Shown: piece after piece, positions 49,766-62,006 of the stretch
Position numbering within the stretch: position 1 is the stretch's first letter
Layout: each line of letters begins with the position of its first letter
NCBI RefSeq assembly: GCF_019059575.1
Contig: NW_024881700.1
Location: 434,001-498,000 of the forward strand
Length of the DNA: 64,000 bases
Reading direction: 5' to 3'
Source of the DNA: Amphibalanus amphitrite
Taxonomy: Eukaryota > Arthropoda > Thecostraca > Balanomorpha > Balanidae
Translations under genes and position numbers: made by a program
Notes under the pieces: generated by a model
Told to the model about the DNA's origin: nothing
What the model saw: only the letters and a program-made list of their open reading frames with translations
The model's database searches: none

Positions 49766-52700
49766 CTACCGGACGCCGCGTTTCTTCAGTCCGAGCTGGT
49801 ACCTCAGCTGGTCAATCTGGTCGCGCTGAGCCGTCAGCGTCTCGTTAAGGCCCGCTAGGTGGTCAGACATGGCCGCCACCTGCGTCTCGTAGCTGGCAGC
49901 GGTGGTGACCAGCTCCTGTTGAACTGTCTGCCGTGCGGCCTCCACCTCTGCCAGTTGCCGCTCCCGCTGCTCAGTGCTCCGCTCCAGGGCGGTGAGCGTG
50001 CGCACCAGGTGGCGACACTGGAAGAGGGAGGGAGAGGTCAGAGGGCGGTACAGATCAGGGTATATTGGTACAGATAAGCTCCAGGGCGGTCAGCGTACGT
50101 ACTAGGTGGCGGCACTGAGGGCGGGGGAGGGACGGGGTCGGGAGGTTAGACTAGGGCGGCGGCAGTCTCGCAGCATTAGGCAGGGTCCTAGCACGACAGA
50201 AAAACGAATTCGGGACTTGATGATCTTCAGTCAATAATTTTCTGGAATCCATCATAATAACCTACCCTAATGACCACATACGACCTGAGATTCAAACTAG
50301 CGCCTCCTCTTCCCTGTCAGTTGCCACTTGCACTTGCCACCACCCCACCCACCTCGATCTGGTAGTGTCGACAGCCGTATCCCTCGGCCGTCTGCTGTCT
50401 CTCCCCTCCCTCCCTTTACCCTCCCTCCCTCCCTCCCTCCCTCCCTCCCTCCCTCCCTCCCTCCCTTCCCTTCCCTTCCCTTCCCTTCCCTTCCCCTCCC
50501 TTCCCTTCCCTTCCCTTCCCTTCCCTTCCCTTCCCTTCCCTCTCGCTCTCCTACCACCCACCTCGATCTGGTAGTGCCGACAGCGTCCCTCGGCCGTCTG
50601 CTGTCTCTCCACCATCTCGTCCAGCTGGTGCGCCAGGTCGGCTTTCAGTCGCGCCTCGCGCGCCTCCAGGTCCACCCACGGGTTGGTTGAGGTCCGCACC
50701 TCACCGGCCGGGGTGGTATGGGTTATACCGCCGCCCTCGGCAGGGTCCGGTGACGGTGAGGGTTCGGGTGGTGCGGAACGCTCATCCTGGAGACGCTGTA
50801 AGAGAACACAAGAAGACGGTGGTCAGGTGTGGGTTATGGGTAGGTAGTGGAGGTGGCCGGTGTGTGGGCCCGTGCCGTTAGGTCACCGGTGGCAGCACAT
50901 GTGGTATGCTTGTCATTGCAATATTGGCCTTCACGAATGACAAAGTGCAGATATCAGGCGTTTTATGCTGCTAGAGCGTCGTGTGTCATTTTTCCTATAA
51001 CGAACTTCGAGGATTATATCTATTGGAGCGTATCTCTAGCAAAACACATAAAAATCATGGCGATCAAGCATCGGTAGCTATTAGGACTCACCTGATATTT
51101 AGCCTTCATGAGCTGGAATTCGAGTCGCCAGTGCTCCTTGCTCTGCTCCAGCTCAATGATGGTCTTCTGACACTGGTCGAGTCGCGCGGCGGTCTCCGCC
51201 TCGTCGGCCTCGTACAGGGAGCCGGCCAGAGAGTGGTCGTACGAGCCGCGACCACCGGAGGGCTGGAGGGCAGACGGTGGTGGTCAGGGGGGGGGGGGGA
51301 GAAACACAGTCAATAGAAAAAGCTGTAGTGCTTAATATCGAAACGAATAGAACCTCGCATACGCATCAAAATCCTTTTCGTCAAAGACCGGCGTGAGGGA
51401 TCTGGAAAGTGAATACTAAAAATGGGACGGATTTAAAAAGTGCAGTGATTCAGAAGAGAAATTCATGGGATGCACTTAAATTTACTGCTCCAATTGGACT
51501 GTAACAGATACACTACATATAATGGATAATTCGACGGTTTTGACGAGAAAGTGAAGCTTCTTTATCCAGACCGGTGATCCCCAACTACTCTAAACGCAAT
51601 AACCATGATCCCTCCACTCTCCATCCCCCGCTAAACCATCTCTAGCCCACTTACAGCATCCACGGCGCTGAGATAGGCGGCGGCGCGGCCGGCCCGTCGG
51701 TTTACGGCCACCGAGGCACCCGTCTCCGGCGATAGAGAGCGGAAAGTCGCCACCGAGAGGCGGCTCATCCACGGCTGGTTGGACGACCACACAGAGCGCA
51801 GCTGGAGAAGAAAGGTCAGGGCAGGTCAGGTCACGTCGATTCACGACACACCAGGTCAGATCGGTTGGAGGCAGGTCGAGGGAGAGTAACCATCTGGGGC
51901 TGATATCTCACGCAGAAATGGTAAGCAGAGCATGACAATGACGCAACAGCCACTTCTACAGTTCAGGCAAGATAAAATCATACGATCCGCAGTCACCGCA
52001 CGTGAAAAAATTGGCTATCATAGACCTCAGCTGTATGCCGTAGAGTATAATGACTGCAATCACTCTGTAATCATACCCTTACCTTGTCGGCGGCCGTGGT
52101 GGCGGCCACCAGCGATGTCAGGATACACTCGTTGGTGGTGTTGAGCGCCGCCGTGCTGGTCGGGAGGTCGCGCTCCTCAGACATCCTGATCGTGTAGCTC
52201 TTGGAGAGGTCTGTCCGAGCACAGGGGACGAATTACAGATCAGTTTAGGAGCTGGACGAGCTGTATGTAACGATCTCAATGCCTCCAAATACCAGAAACG
52301 GGGAATGTTAGTGAGGACAACAGCATAAAAGCATCAGTTAAAAAAAGCATCCTGAGTGACGGTGTAAGGGCAAAACGATAAATCAATATTGTATTTTTTT
52401 GCTGATGTCCATGCAAGTAAAGTAACATCTTTTATCACGAATCAGGACTCAGTCTGTACGGTGTTCGGCGCCGCGCCTACCTCTGAGAGCGGTGTGCAGG
52501 GCGTCCAGGATGGTACCGAGCAGGCCGATCACCCGCACACTGACAGGCAGTCGCGGCTGGTCGTCGGCGCTCACTGCCAGCGGACGAGGTACGCTTGTTA
52601 CAGTCGGCTGCAGAATCTCAGCCGAACAGATGGTAGATGTTATCGCTGTATCAATACTTGTTTATCGATAAGGTACTGCGATAAAAACGAGCAAAAATAA

Positions 52701-55700
52701 ACGTTCCCTTTCTCAGTTACCAATTTACCATCGGATACATGAAAATGCCGTGAGATGCACATCTGATGCGAGCCCTAAGTAGACTAAATGAACAATGGTA
52801 CATCGGTGAATATCCTATACTAGATGCCGGCAGCGCTCTTGCGTTGCCTTGGGCCAGAATTGGAGGAACGGTACTGAGGGCACACACCGGGCCAAACCAC
52901 CGAAACCCAGACTGAGCTTGGACTGAACCTGAAACCAAACGAAACATCCCAAAAATGCTTCGAAGCACGTGAGATTGGTGCGGATATCTTCCTACAGTAT
53001 GGTATGAATTAACTGCACGTGCATAGTTCATGTCCCAGGCACCCCAGTGCAGTCATTTTCATAACATCATGTAGCGTGTGTCTAGTTCTATCAGTGTACC
53101 GACTTTTGTGTCGCTAGATCGACGTTTCCCGGGATCAGAGGATCCCTAGTCAAAACCGTTATCCGCCCCCCGCACGCGCAGCTTGCACCCCTGGGATATT
53201 ATCTCGCCGGAATGTTACGACTAAATGTGTTCTTCTTATGACCTGCAAGTTTTGAGCCAGTTAGAGCGGCCGTTTACCCTGCAGGCGTGGCAACGCACGA
53301 AGGGGTGCAATCGGCTTGCACGTACCTAGCTCATGCACCACAGAGTTTAGCTCAACCAAATGTGCACTATTTTGGAGGCCTTGCCTGAGACTACCATTGA
53401 ACCGATTTTGAGGTTGATAGCTCAAAATTTCTTTGAGCCAGAGGACCTCACGTCAAAACGGTTTTCCGCCCCCAGCACGTGCAGCCTGCACCCCTCGCAG
53501 ACGGTGACCCCCCTGGAAACTGGTTCAAGGTGTTACCGATGTGTCCCGCCAGTGTGGCTTTGTCCGTGACCTCGGGTTGACCTGTAGCCTTGACAAAAAA
53601 ATTCGTGTCACCGAAACTTTGAAGCGGAATAGCATGTGCCACGAAGCACTGAGCGAACCGAGGCCAGTACCAAAAGTTTACCTCGCCGGAGACGAGTCGA
53701 ACGGTCCCACTTGCGTCCCGATCGGTCCCCCCATTTTGACTCCAGGTCCAAAAAGGCTTGGACAAACTCACATACTCACTCACATACTCACTCACATACT
53801 GACAAACAGGCTTGGCCGAACTTTTCTTCAGCGACCCACCAATGGGAATTTCCGGATGCAAAAGGGGAATTTCCGGATGCAAAAGCATGCTATCGCATGC
53901 TTTTGATCCTCCAATTCTGGACTACCGGTGTTTAGCGTAGGTTTCTTGTTTCACAAGGAAGTGGATTTGATCCCTGTATTATGACATGCATGATGGTAAG
54001 CTAATTAATCTCTCATAGTGCCGGAAGCCGGTGCATTTCGCCGTTACCTTGTTTGGCCAGCAGTGTGAGGGCCGACTGAAGGCGTCCAAAGACGGCCGCC
54101 ACGCGTGACATACAGGAGAGGTACTGCTGACCGCTGGCCTCCAGCGTTGTCTCCTCCTGCAGACTGCTCCGACACAGACAGGGAGAAATCGTGTGTCAGG
54201 AAAACCGTGCATACACCATATGCGACGGGGAGACCGCACATAGATCAAACACGAGCAAGGCGATCGTCGTTTGCCGCAACAACAGGCAGAGTCGGAGTCT
54301 ACACGCCCACTTATTCTCAAAGATTTGAAGACATTATTATAGGAAAAATATATCTGACGCAGCAAAACATTTACCTGAATGTCAGACAACTTACCAAATA
54401 TCGATCATTGTCCAGGTCAAATACAATTTCACGACGCCCAAACAGAGTAACACAAAAAGTGAGTTGGCAAGAGCTTGGTCAGCAAAGTCAGTTGAGCAAT
54501 TTACTACGACCACACATGACCCTTCCATCTGCAGTCGGCCCACCTGAGCTGCTGGTAGGAGACCACCTTGGTGAGAAACACGTGGTAGCCCCTGACGGCC
54601 TCTGCCAGCGGCGCCAGCTCGGAGAGGGTGTGAGGGGACACCAGCCGCCGGCCGGAGAGCGTCTCGGTGAGTCGCTGCAGGGCCGCCGGTACCGGAGACA
54701 GAGAGAAACGGTGCGCCAGCAGCAGCGCCGACAACTGCCGAATAATCGACCGGCGAGGCACGAACGTGAGTTTGAGAAGTGGGAAAGCAACGGAAATTGG
54801 GCTATATCGATGAGTACCGAAGCCTTTCGTAAGAATAGGATTCGTGTCCAGTAGAATCAAAATTGTGAACTGAAAATTGAATTCATCACTGCACTGGCAT
54901 TTATAACTAAAGCTTCATATTAACATGCTCCCATAATTCCTTCCTTCCCATTCCCAGCTCTCTCACCCTCAGGTAGCAAGACATCCCATCCCTCCGTACC
55001 ACCTCTCCCACCTTTGCTCCGACGGCGCTCAATCCGTGGCTGCTGAGCGCCTGCAGTCGCTGCTCGCAGTAGCTGTGGTAGTTGGCCAGCGCCGAGGCCA
55101 GCTCCGACAGGTGACCGCACACCTCTGCAGAGAGCTGCGCGGCACGCCGCTGCTCGCGACGGTCACACGTGGGCACGTTCAGGCGGTCCAGGGATGGCGA
55201 GCCTGCCGGGGAGGGGGGGGGGGGTTAGCGTGTTGGAGGAGTAGCCACAGTGTGAGCGGTGGGCTTTAAATCAGATTGCAAAACGATGGGTGTGAGTTAA
55301 ACTCGAGGGTTAGGCCACGGACTCACGACACAGCTTGAGCGCTGGTCCATCCCAGGGTGCAGAATAACAGGCCGCATCGCAAATGCAAGGATCATATTTC
55401 CGGTGTCCGAATTCCTGAGTATTACATTGCTTTGACTTCCTACCACCGCGCTGATTTGGCAGCGACATACACGTTATAGACACTACTCAGTACTCAGCAC
55501 CTAAGCACGCACACGAGAATATAGGGAGACCCCCACCGATTTGTCGATAATGAGTCACGTGGCTATCAAATAAATATTTGTTATCCGATAATGACGAATC
55601 CAACATATTTTCCCGGAAGCCAAGGCACCGTGCGGTGCCAATATCCTGAATAACTTCTTACTCATCCTCTTGAAACCAGATGGACTGTATGCAGTTCCTG

Positions 55701-58700
55701 AGTCTGTATCATTTAATCGGCTAAGGGCCTATGACGTTCGTCGTTGTCAGTGCTTCGTAGCTGAGCCTCCTCTCCCCCTCCGAACCTTTCCACACCCCCG
55801 GTGAAGTTATCTTATACCCACCCCTCCCCGACCCCGCTCCCTCTCCTCAGCACCCACCTGTGTCCACCAGCGGCGTGTACTGCGCCACCGTTCGTCTCAG
55901 AGTGTCCAGCTCCGTCTGGGCAGCTGCCAGCTGCTCGGCCAGCCGTCGGCGCTCCTCGTCCGCCAGCTGCAGCTGTCCGGAGACAGTCCGCAGCTGGGCC
56001 CGGCGCCGCTCGCAGTCGGTGCAAACGGCGGGGCGGATCTGACAGCGGGCCATGGGGTGAGCGGTACACAGGGGAGACGGTAGAGCACACAGACACAGGG
56101 AGCTGGGAGCGACAAACGGCGAGGTGATAGATACACAGGGGAAGCGGTCTGCAGTTGGGCCCGATGCCGCTCGCAACGCAACCGGGCAACCGGGCGAGTC
56201 TGACAGCGGGACACGGGGTGACAGGTACACAGGGGAGACGGTTCGCAGATGCTGGGTCCGGCGCCGCTCACAGTCTGGGACACACGACGGGGTGAGAGGT
56301 ATACAGGGGTGACGGTGGAACAGAAATACGGTGAGCGTTATTTGGACACAACAACAAGAATGGCGGTGGGACACACACACACAGCGGTCGGACGGTGGGA
56401 GAGAGACACTGAAGAGTGAGGATGAGCTTTTCCCAGCCCGCGATGAGGATGAGTGGACGTACAGCAGAGTGACGAAAAGACCCAAGCAAGGGCACTGGGA
56501 AGTGAGAACAAGCAGCACTCTTAAGTCTTACCGGAGACATACGAGCATACGAGCTCGTATGTACACGACGGGATGAATTATGACGGACCTAGCACCCACA
56601 CCTTAGGTTCAAACTACGGACGAATGGCTCTATGAAGGAACACTAGCCGGGCATCTGATGGCGACCAAACGTTGCCTGAGTTACCCAACAGTAGAAACAT
56701 GTCCAGAAGTCAGTTATCTACTAGCTGCAATGTGTGAACTTTCCGAATGTGCGAGTCATACAAACATCTAAAACATATTCAGACTGCGCTGTAACCCACG
56801 ATCCGGATCTCTCAACCAAGCCAGCCAGTAGTCTAGATCCGACCAATCCGGACCAGACCACACCAGATCACCGCCGTCTGGCGCCGACGGACCCACCTCT
56901 GGCGCCTGGGGCGGCGTGCGTGGCGGTGTCGAGGGCGACGAGGTGCGGCTGGCCTGCAGGTGCGCCTCCAGTTGCCGGAGTCGGGACGTGAGCGATCCCA
57001 CCTCCTCCCGGTGGCGCTGCTCAGACTCGGACAGCTGGGGAGGGAGGAAGACCGCGATAGGTTATAGAGCGGACTGGGAGAGCTGGGGATGGACGGGGTA
57101 ATAGCGACCGGTTAAAGAGCGGACTGGGGCATATTCTAGGGTTAGGAGGGGCGACTGGGGCCAGGGATCAGTCGTATAGAGTGGAGTGGGATAGGTGGGG
57201 ATGGGCGACGTGACAGGGAAGCGTGCAGCATCGCTATCTGCCGGTCCGGTCATAGCCTCTCCGATCTGCTTTGCTAAGGTGATCGTGACGTATATGCTCG
57301 ACCTTCGATCAGCAGCGATGTTATTTATTACAAGTTGCAACAAAAAAAAAAACAATCTACGCCAAGACACCCCCGACAAAGAGTTGGATCGAGCCCGAGC
57401 GTATCGTGATCAAAGAACGGTAATTCGTACGTTACATTCTACGTCAACTCACCATTTCGTTCAATTTCTCGTTTGCATTTATTTTGGACATGAGCTCCTC
57501 TTCCAAAACGTTGAGGTTACTTGGCGGAGGTACGTCGCCAGTGGAGCCTTTCGTCACCTTCTTCTTTGATTGTTTGTGCTGAAAATGAGTGAAAACTGTG
57601 TATTACTTTTCTCCTGCAGAAAATGCCACAGTTAAAGGGACTGTCCCACCTTCAAAAAATTGCTTTGATATACTGTTCTTGTGTTGCAAGACATAGATTA
57701 GGGGCCCCTGTACACGAAATTGGCAAACATTCGGCCCATAGTTGGCTAATTGTTTAAAAATTCCAATTTAAAGCTTTTGGATCGATTACGTCATATGATT
57801 GTTTTTTTATCGGGCAAAGTTTTTTTCCTAGCTGCCAAATCGGTGGCACAAAGATTTGTTACGCTTCTGCCGCGAATAGTACAAACATTGCGCATGAAAT
57901 CAAAACTCAGGAAATTGGTATTTTAGCAAGATGCAAAGTAACACAAACATGTTCAATGTTCATGGAAAGGATTGAAATGAAAATTAGAAAATTGAAGCTT
58001 GAACTTTGTCAAGAAGAAGGTCGCAAACTGCAAAGAATATCAACAAGGCCTTATTTATCATTTTTAAAAGATTATAGAATGCTCCCTAATAAGCAAAAGC
58101 AAGATATTGATGTAAGATATTGATGTTTGATTATTGATGCTGCCCACAATGTCTTGGGCACATGGATGCTGGAAGTGAGCTCAACTTCAATAATCAGACC
58201 TAAGAATCACAATGGATATAGCCATGAGCCAGACTGCAAAGTATGGCAATTTTGTCCAGATGTCGGTGCAGACTCCTTCGTCTGGTGCGGATCTAAGTGT
58301 GGTGCGGTGTGGATTTGGTTTGGTGTGGTGCAGATTTAGTGTAGCGGGGTGCGAAGTGTTCTCTCAGCCCCCTTTGGTGTGAATTTTCTGGCTCAGTTTG
58401 CAGGGTTTGTGTAAATTTTGAACTTAGGCCAGTGCTCCTTGGTGACCTGCGAGCCATAGGTACTCTGCAGTACTGGCGTGGGCCCATGAGCAAAGTAATA
58501 TAATATAGTCTGTTCAAGATTCAATATAATAAGTCTGCAAAACACATTCCAGCAATTGTAATTGAAGCAGAATGAATTGTAGTGACCTGCATTCGTATTT
58601 TTGTTGTGTCTGTGAAAAATAATAAATATACCTACTTATTGGAAAAATCGTGGCCTTTCAGCACATTTGGCAGAGTTGTGTGACTCTGATGTAGTGGCTC

Positions 58701-61700
58701 ATGTGGAACGCAACGAGCTGCGGAACAAGCTTGAATGGCATTTTGCCTCAGGGCTATCTGCCAGAAACATTTCATCTGCATGAATTTATCTACAGGCAAG
58801 TCTGACAAATTTGTGGATTAACTGGGGACCTTGTAAGCCTGCATATTAAATTCTAGCCTACCAGCTCAGCCCTATCCTCAGTTTCAGCATTCAGCATGAT
58901 AACAGTTCTGATCAAGTTCTGATTGTCACCACTGAGACACCAATGGAGTCCTCTGAAATTTTGCCTTTTAATCAAATTATTTGTAAGAGTTTCAAGCTAT
59001 ATTTAGACCAAACATTTCACTCTCAAAGATCTGCGACCTACCCCACTCGTCCAGTAGGATGGATGCCTGGCGCGCAAACAGTCCAGCAGTGAGCTGCCAG
59101 CCGGCATGCAGGGCAGCAGCAGGCAGCGGCAGCAACGGCAACTGGTGAACACGTCTTGGACTGCAGCCACGACATAATCTAGGCTAGCGTCTATTCAATT
59201 TGTCCATGTACAAGTCCCACAGCTCCTGCCCGAGGTGCCCGAGGTTGCGCAAGTCAGGGAACTGACCACCTCCAGCCCAGGCGTGGTTCACTGACTCAAG
59301 ATATTTCAACTGACCAGTCAGAGTTCATGTTTTGCAACTTTTATCCAAGTTATTTGTAATTGTAATATTCTAAACTGAATTTTAGGCATGACTTCATTTT
59401 TCAAGAGCTACAAAGAACACACTTTCCCTGTGCAGCACGTCTATTGTCCTAACATTAGTCACATAGTTGCAAGAAGCGACTTGAATGCGGAACCTGCCTG
59501 TTTTGAAGCCCTGTTGTCTGTTGGGTGACACTGCACAGAGGTAAGGATGGGGTGTGATTTTGCTGCTGTTTGTCAGGTTCAATATGTGTGTCAATGATCA
59601 CAAAGTACTATAAAGGTTTAAAAAATGCACAGCATGGCCTAACAAAGCACATTACCTAGGTTTTGACAAGCAGCGCAGCGACTGTGGTACAAAGGCCCAG
59701 TCCTGGTCCCATGCTCATGTTAGTAGCTGGATCTGCTCCCAGGAAACAAAGGTAAAACACTATTGACAGCTTTAAGATGAAATCTGCAGGAAAACTAAGC
59801 CATCTATAAAATCTAACATACGCTTAAAAGCGCAACAGAGCATTTCTGATTCAACGTGCAGCACTTCCGCTTTCATCCGCCATCAGCAACTCAGTTCAAA
59901 GAATGATGCATTACATCACTAAAATTTATTTCAAAATACCTCTGCATGGTGTTTACACAAACAACAGTTCTTTACTAGACATGATCGACCTCAGGCCACC
60001 CACACTTCAGCAAACAGGGTATTATCAATGTTTAACGGCTCAAGGTTAGTCGTCTTGGATGTTCAGAAATAAAAAGGTGAACATTCATTGTCTCTTCCTT
60101 ATTTGTCACCATCAATAGATTGTGGACTCCTCAGAGCATGTCTTGATTATGGAGTTGAAACAGCAGTGAGCAAATCATTTATGATTTTGATACTATGATT
60201 AATTTCAGTGAGTTGCACACTTGAACTTGACACCTGCCATTGATAAGTTCATGGCTCTTGCATTCTTCAGTCACATGTAGGACGGCCTCTTAAATATTTA
60301 AATACAAAAATAAAAATACTGCTAGAATTAGAAGACTATTAGAATTAGTTTGGCATATCAATTTAATTCTCCACCTCGTGGCGCCGGGCGCTGTTCCATG
60401 AGGCGTTGTTATTTTTCAAGGTTTCAATAAAAAACAAGTCGACAGATACAGAAACTTCGGAAAAGGCGGAAACGTCACAGGTTTTAAGTGCCAATACCAA
60501 TACATTGTGGCACTTATTTGCACAGATGTCAAAATCAAACACGAATTTATTTGCGATGAAGTAATTGCTGGAGAAACGGTTTTCACGACTCTGATTTTCA
60601 AAGAACGCCCATCAAGATGGCTATCTCAACTCAATTCTAATGTTAAGGTGGGACAGTCCCTTTAACGATCTCTTAAAGAAATGTATTCAATTAAACAAAA
60701 ATTTAAGCAGTAAGGGTAATCAAATTTCAGCGTCGTAATAGCGTAGTTTCTGCCATAACCAGCACAGCAGCCTAATCCTATCGGTTCGCCCTCTGAGCCG
60801 GGTGATATCGTTCTGTCCTACCCAGTTACCTGCGGCGAGGGTTCCAGCTCCTCCTGCAGCACGGCCACGCGGCGTGTCAGCTGTGAGTTACGGAACGTCA
60901 GACTGTCCACCTCCTGCTGCTGCTGGCGGAGCAGCCGGTCCGTCTCTGTGAGCTCCTCCTGTCCGCGGAGAGTCAGGAGTCAGCGGTGGTTCAGCGATCT
61001 CACAGTGGCCAGGCATCCTGTCACGGTCACGGCCAACGGTCAGATGTGGTCCGCCGACCTGATCACGGTTGCTTATCGTGTCCACGAACGCAAACCGTCA
61101 GCATGGCTCCCTCCCGGTTAGCTGATCTACATCATTACATTTAGGGTGGTGCATGACCGGAAATGAACCGTTTGTCAGTTGGGACGCGCTTCATCTCCTG
61201 CCGAGACCAACCGCGCCGATAGCTTGAATTGGTTTTAATGACCTTCTCGGGCCAAATATTGCTATAAGACTTAGTCCGTAGTCGTACGCTACGCATCCTT
61301 ATGGTGACCGCACTCATCGACAAATATACCTAGGCATCAAACTTAACAATGAAAGTCTCGAAAGTACCTTCATTTGTCATCTACACACTGATATCATTTG
61401 TGACAAAAAGTCAATACCTTGAGCTGAGAACTTTTCGCCTGTTCGTCCAAAACAGCCTTCTTCAAAACGGTGCATTTGGCTGTGACCTGTAAGAAAATGC
61501 CATGAATTAATAGATTGCTTACACACAAACTAAGGTAAACACTAAACCGCAATAATAGCGCTACGTGATAGCTGCAGGTCACCCCATTATTTTTCAAACG
61601 ATTTTATGTACTGAAAAAAAGACTACGATTGTCACGTCAATGAGATTCATAGGTGTGTCACATGCAATTCATCAATCTCACCTTGGAATATTCAGCAGCC

Positions 61701-61738
61701 AAAGTTTGGTACTTGGCCTGAAGATCAACAGTGTCCAT
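49766..61738 (-). CDS. PPP1R21: Protein phosphatase 1 regulatory subunit 21 (FERRY complex subunit; 15 coding exons)
   Basis: PPP1R21 is a coiled-coil subunit of the five-protein FERRY complex, a Rab5 effector that ties mRNAs and ribosomes to early endosomes. Joining 15 exons gives an intact 740-residue frame (human 780). Exons in transcript order: 61682-61738, 61418-61486, 60830-60958, 57453-57578, 56897-57034, 55858-56038, 55012-55202, 54544-54734, 54048-54163, 52481-52573, 52083-52210, 51655-51801, 51092-51262, 50562-50795, 49766-50017. All have GT-AG borders and matching phases. The start MDTVDLQAKYQTLAAEYSK and the end YETQVAAMSDHLAGLNETL align with the vertebrate protein's ends. The identification comes from co-linear similarity along the whole length, recalled rather than computed. 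Very short first exons mean a 5'-UTR exon could be missed. Confidence 0.92.
50076..50113 (-). repeat. Extra copy of the PPP1R21 exon-15 acceptor edge
   Basis: The first ~38 bp of exon 15 (true edge 50017, TGTCGCCACCTGGTGCGCAC) recur with the edge at 50113 as TGCCGCCACCTAGTACGTAC, preceded by CGCCCTCAG. The reading frame CRHLVRTLTALEL is kept over the copy. Confidence 0.85.
50346..50404 (-). repeat. Extra copy of the PPP1R21 exon-14 donor edge
   Basis: The last ~50 bp of exon 14 plus its donor (CACTACCAGATCGAG|GTGGGTGG, true edge 50562) are repeated ~210 bp downstream in the transcript. The copy has the same donor, with a 2-bp insertion that shifts the frame. The pyrimidine tract at 50400-50550 separates the two. 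Confidence 0.85.
50400..50550. repeat. Pure pyrimidine tract of CCCT, CCCTT and related words
   Basis: About 150 bp consist almost wholly of C and T on the plus strand, first CCCT-type and then CCCTT-type repeats. It lies in a PPP1R21 intron, so the transcript has a long G/A run. Such mirror-like tracts can form triplex DNA. Confidence 0.9.
53140..53500. repeat. Two ~45-bp direct repeats in a PPP1R21 intron
   Basis: GTCAAAACCGTTATCCGCC followed by a CACGCGCAGCTTGCACCCCT-like block (around 53151) recurs ~300 bp later as GTCAAAACGGTTTTCCGCC plus CACGTGCAGCCTGCACCCCT. The sequence between is not coding. It may be an old repeat element. Confidence 0.55.
53769..53904. repeat. Short tandem repeats, two kB-like sites and a perfect hairpin
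   Basis: CACATACTCACT-type repeats (53769-53802) are followed by two copies of GGGAATTTCCGGATGCAAAA (53844-53884). The second copy runs into a perfect 10-bp-arm hairpin AAAAGCATGC-TATC-GCATGCTTTT (53881-53904). GGGAATTTCC matches the consensus Rel/NF-kB binding palindrome. Confidence 0.7.
56039..56285 (-). repeat. Two degenerate extra copies of the PPP1R21 exon-6 acceptor edge
   Basis: The exon-6 start (true edge 56038; encoding CERRRAQL nearby) is echoed with edges near 56199 and 56274. Each copy has the GAGCGGCRYCGG-type coding segment and an AG acceptor. The intervening intron words (TACACAGGGGAGACGGT, plus strand) also repeat. These copies have diverged more than those in PKC. Confidence 0.75.
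57636..60662. mobile_element. 3-kb element with AGGGACTGTCCCACCTT terminal inverted repeats and TTAA target duplication
   Basis: The left end reads TTAA-AGGGACTGTCCCACCTT and the right end AAGGTGGGACAGTCCCT-TTAA, a perfect 17-bp inverted repeat flanked by TTAA (57632-57635 and 60663-60666). TTAA targets are used by piggyBac and Sola3-type transposons. It fills most of PPP1R21 intron 3. The interior is AT-rich with no long frame. Short protein-like stretches such as VAHVERNELRNKLEW (near 58700, plus) and GQELWDLYMDKLNRR (near 59200, minus) may be decayed coding remnants. Confidence 0.8.
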
Positions 61739-62006
61739 TGTTTCACTTTATTTCCTCGATGTTCAAATAGTATCGATGAAAGACATGTGACTTTACATAA
61801 AATCGCTCCTGCTGCCGGAAAAAGAAAACTGGTTACAATGGCCAACAATTGTACCGAGCATCACCGCAAGGTATGTACGACCAGTTCGGTCATTGGGAGG
61901 TTATGCAAAGCAGTCAAAAGCAGACTGACCTCCACAATACTGTCACAGTGTCACACAGGGATTGGGAGTTTGTGTACCGATGGACGCTCGCTTCAGCATC
62001 GGTTAT
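61739..62006 (-). promoter_or_regulatory. PPP1R21 upstream flank
   Basis: About 270 bp separate the start codon from a mobile element. No TATA or strong core motif was recognised, and any 5'-UTR exon could lie here or further out. Confidence 0.3.

Larger units (their letters stand above)
49766..55202 (-). other. PPP1R21 central and C-terminal exons 7-15
   Basis: Exon 7 carries LNVPTCDRREQRRAAQ and ALANYHSYCEQRLQAL, matching the family's NVP...FHTYTEQR segment. Exons 8-11 form the helical middle (YHVFLTKVVSYQQL; VIGLLGTILDALHTALRDLS; NTTNECILTSLVAATTAADK). Exon 13 has IIELEQSKEHWRLEFQLMK. Exon 14 has an unconserved Ser/Pro-rich start followed by a coiled coil. Exon 15 ends the protein with the conserved ASYETQVAAMSDHL block, then a basic tail KKRGVR. 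Confidence 0.85.
55858..61738 (-). other. PPP1R21 N-terminal coiled-coil exons 1-6
   Basis: Exons 1-2 (residues 1-42) are the N-terminal helix ending LKKAVLDEQAKSSQLK. Exon 3 continues with VDSLTFRNSQLTRRV and LQEELEPSP, the best-conserved block. Exon 4 has a Lys-rich linker (HKQSKKKVTKG), then LEEELMSKINANEKL. Exons 5-6 are coiled coil (LTSRLRQLEAHLQAS, LAEQLAAAQTELDTLRRTV) with a Ser/Pro/Thr-rich insertion at ~160-173 between them. Human PPP1R21 is longer in this segment. Confidence 0.85.

Noticed and set aside
50292..50699. Gly/Arg/Glu-repeat frames across the pyrimidine tract
   Set aside because: They are translations of the CCCTT repeat joined to the true exon 14; the exon ends at its GT donor at 50562.
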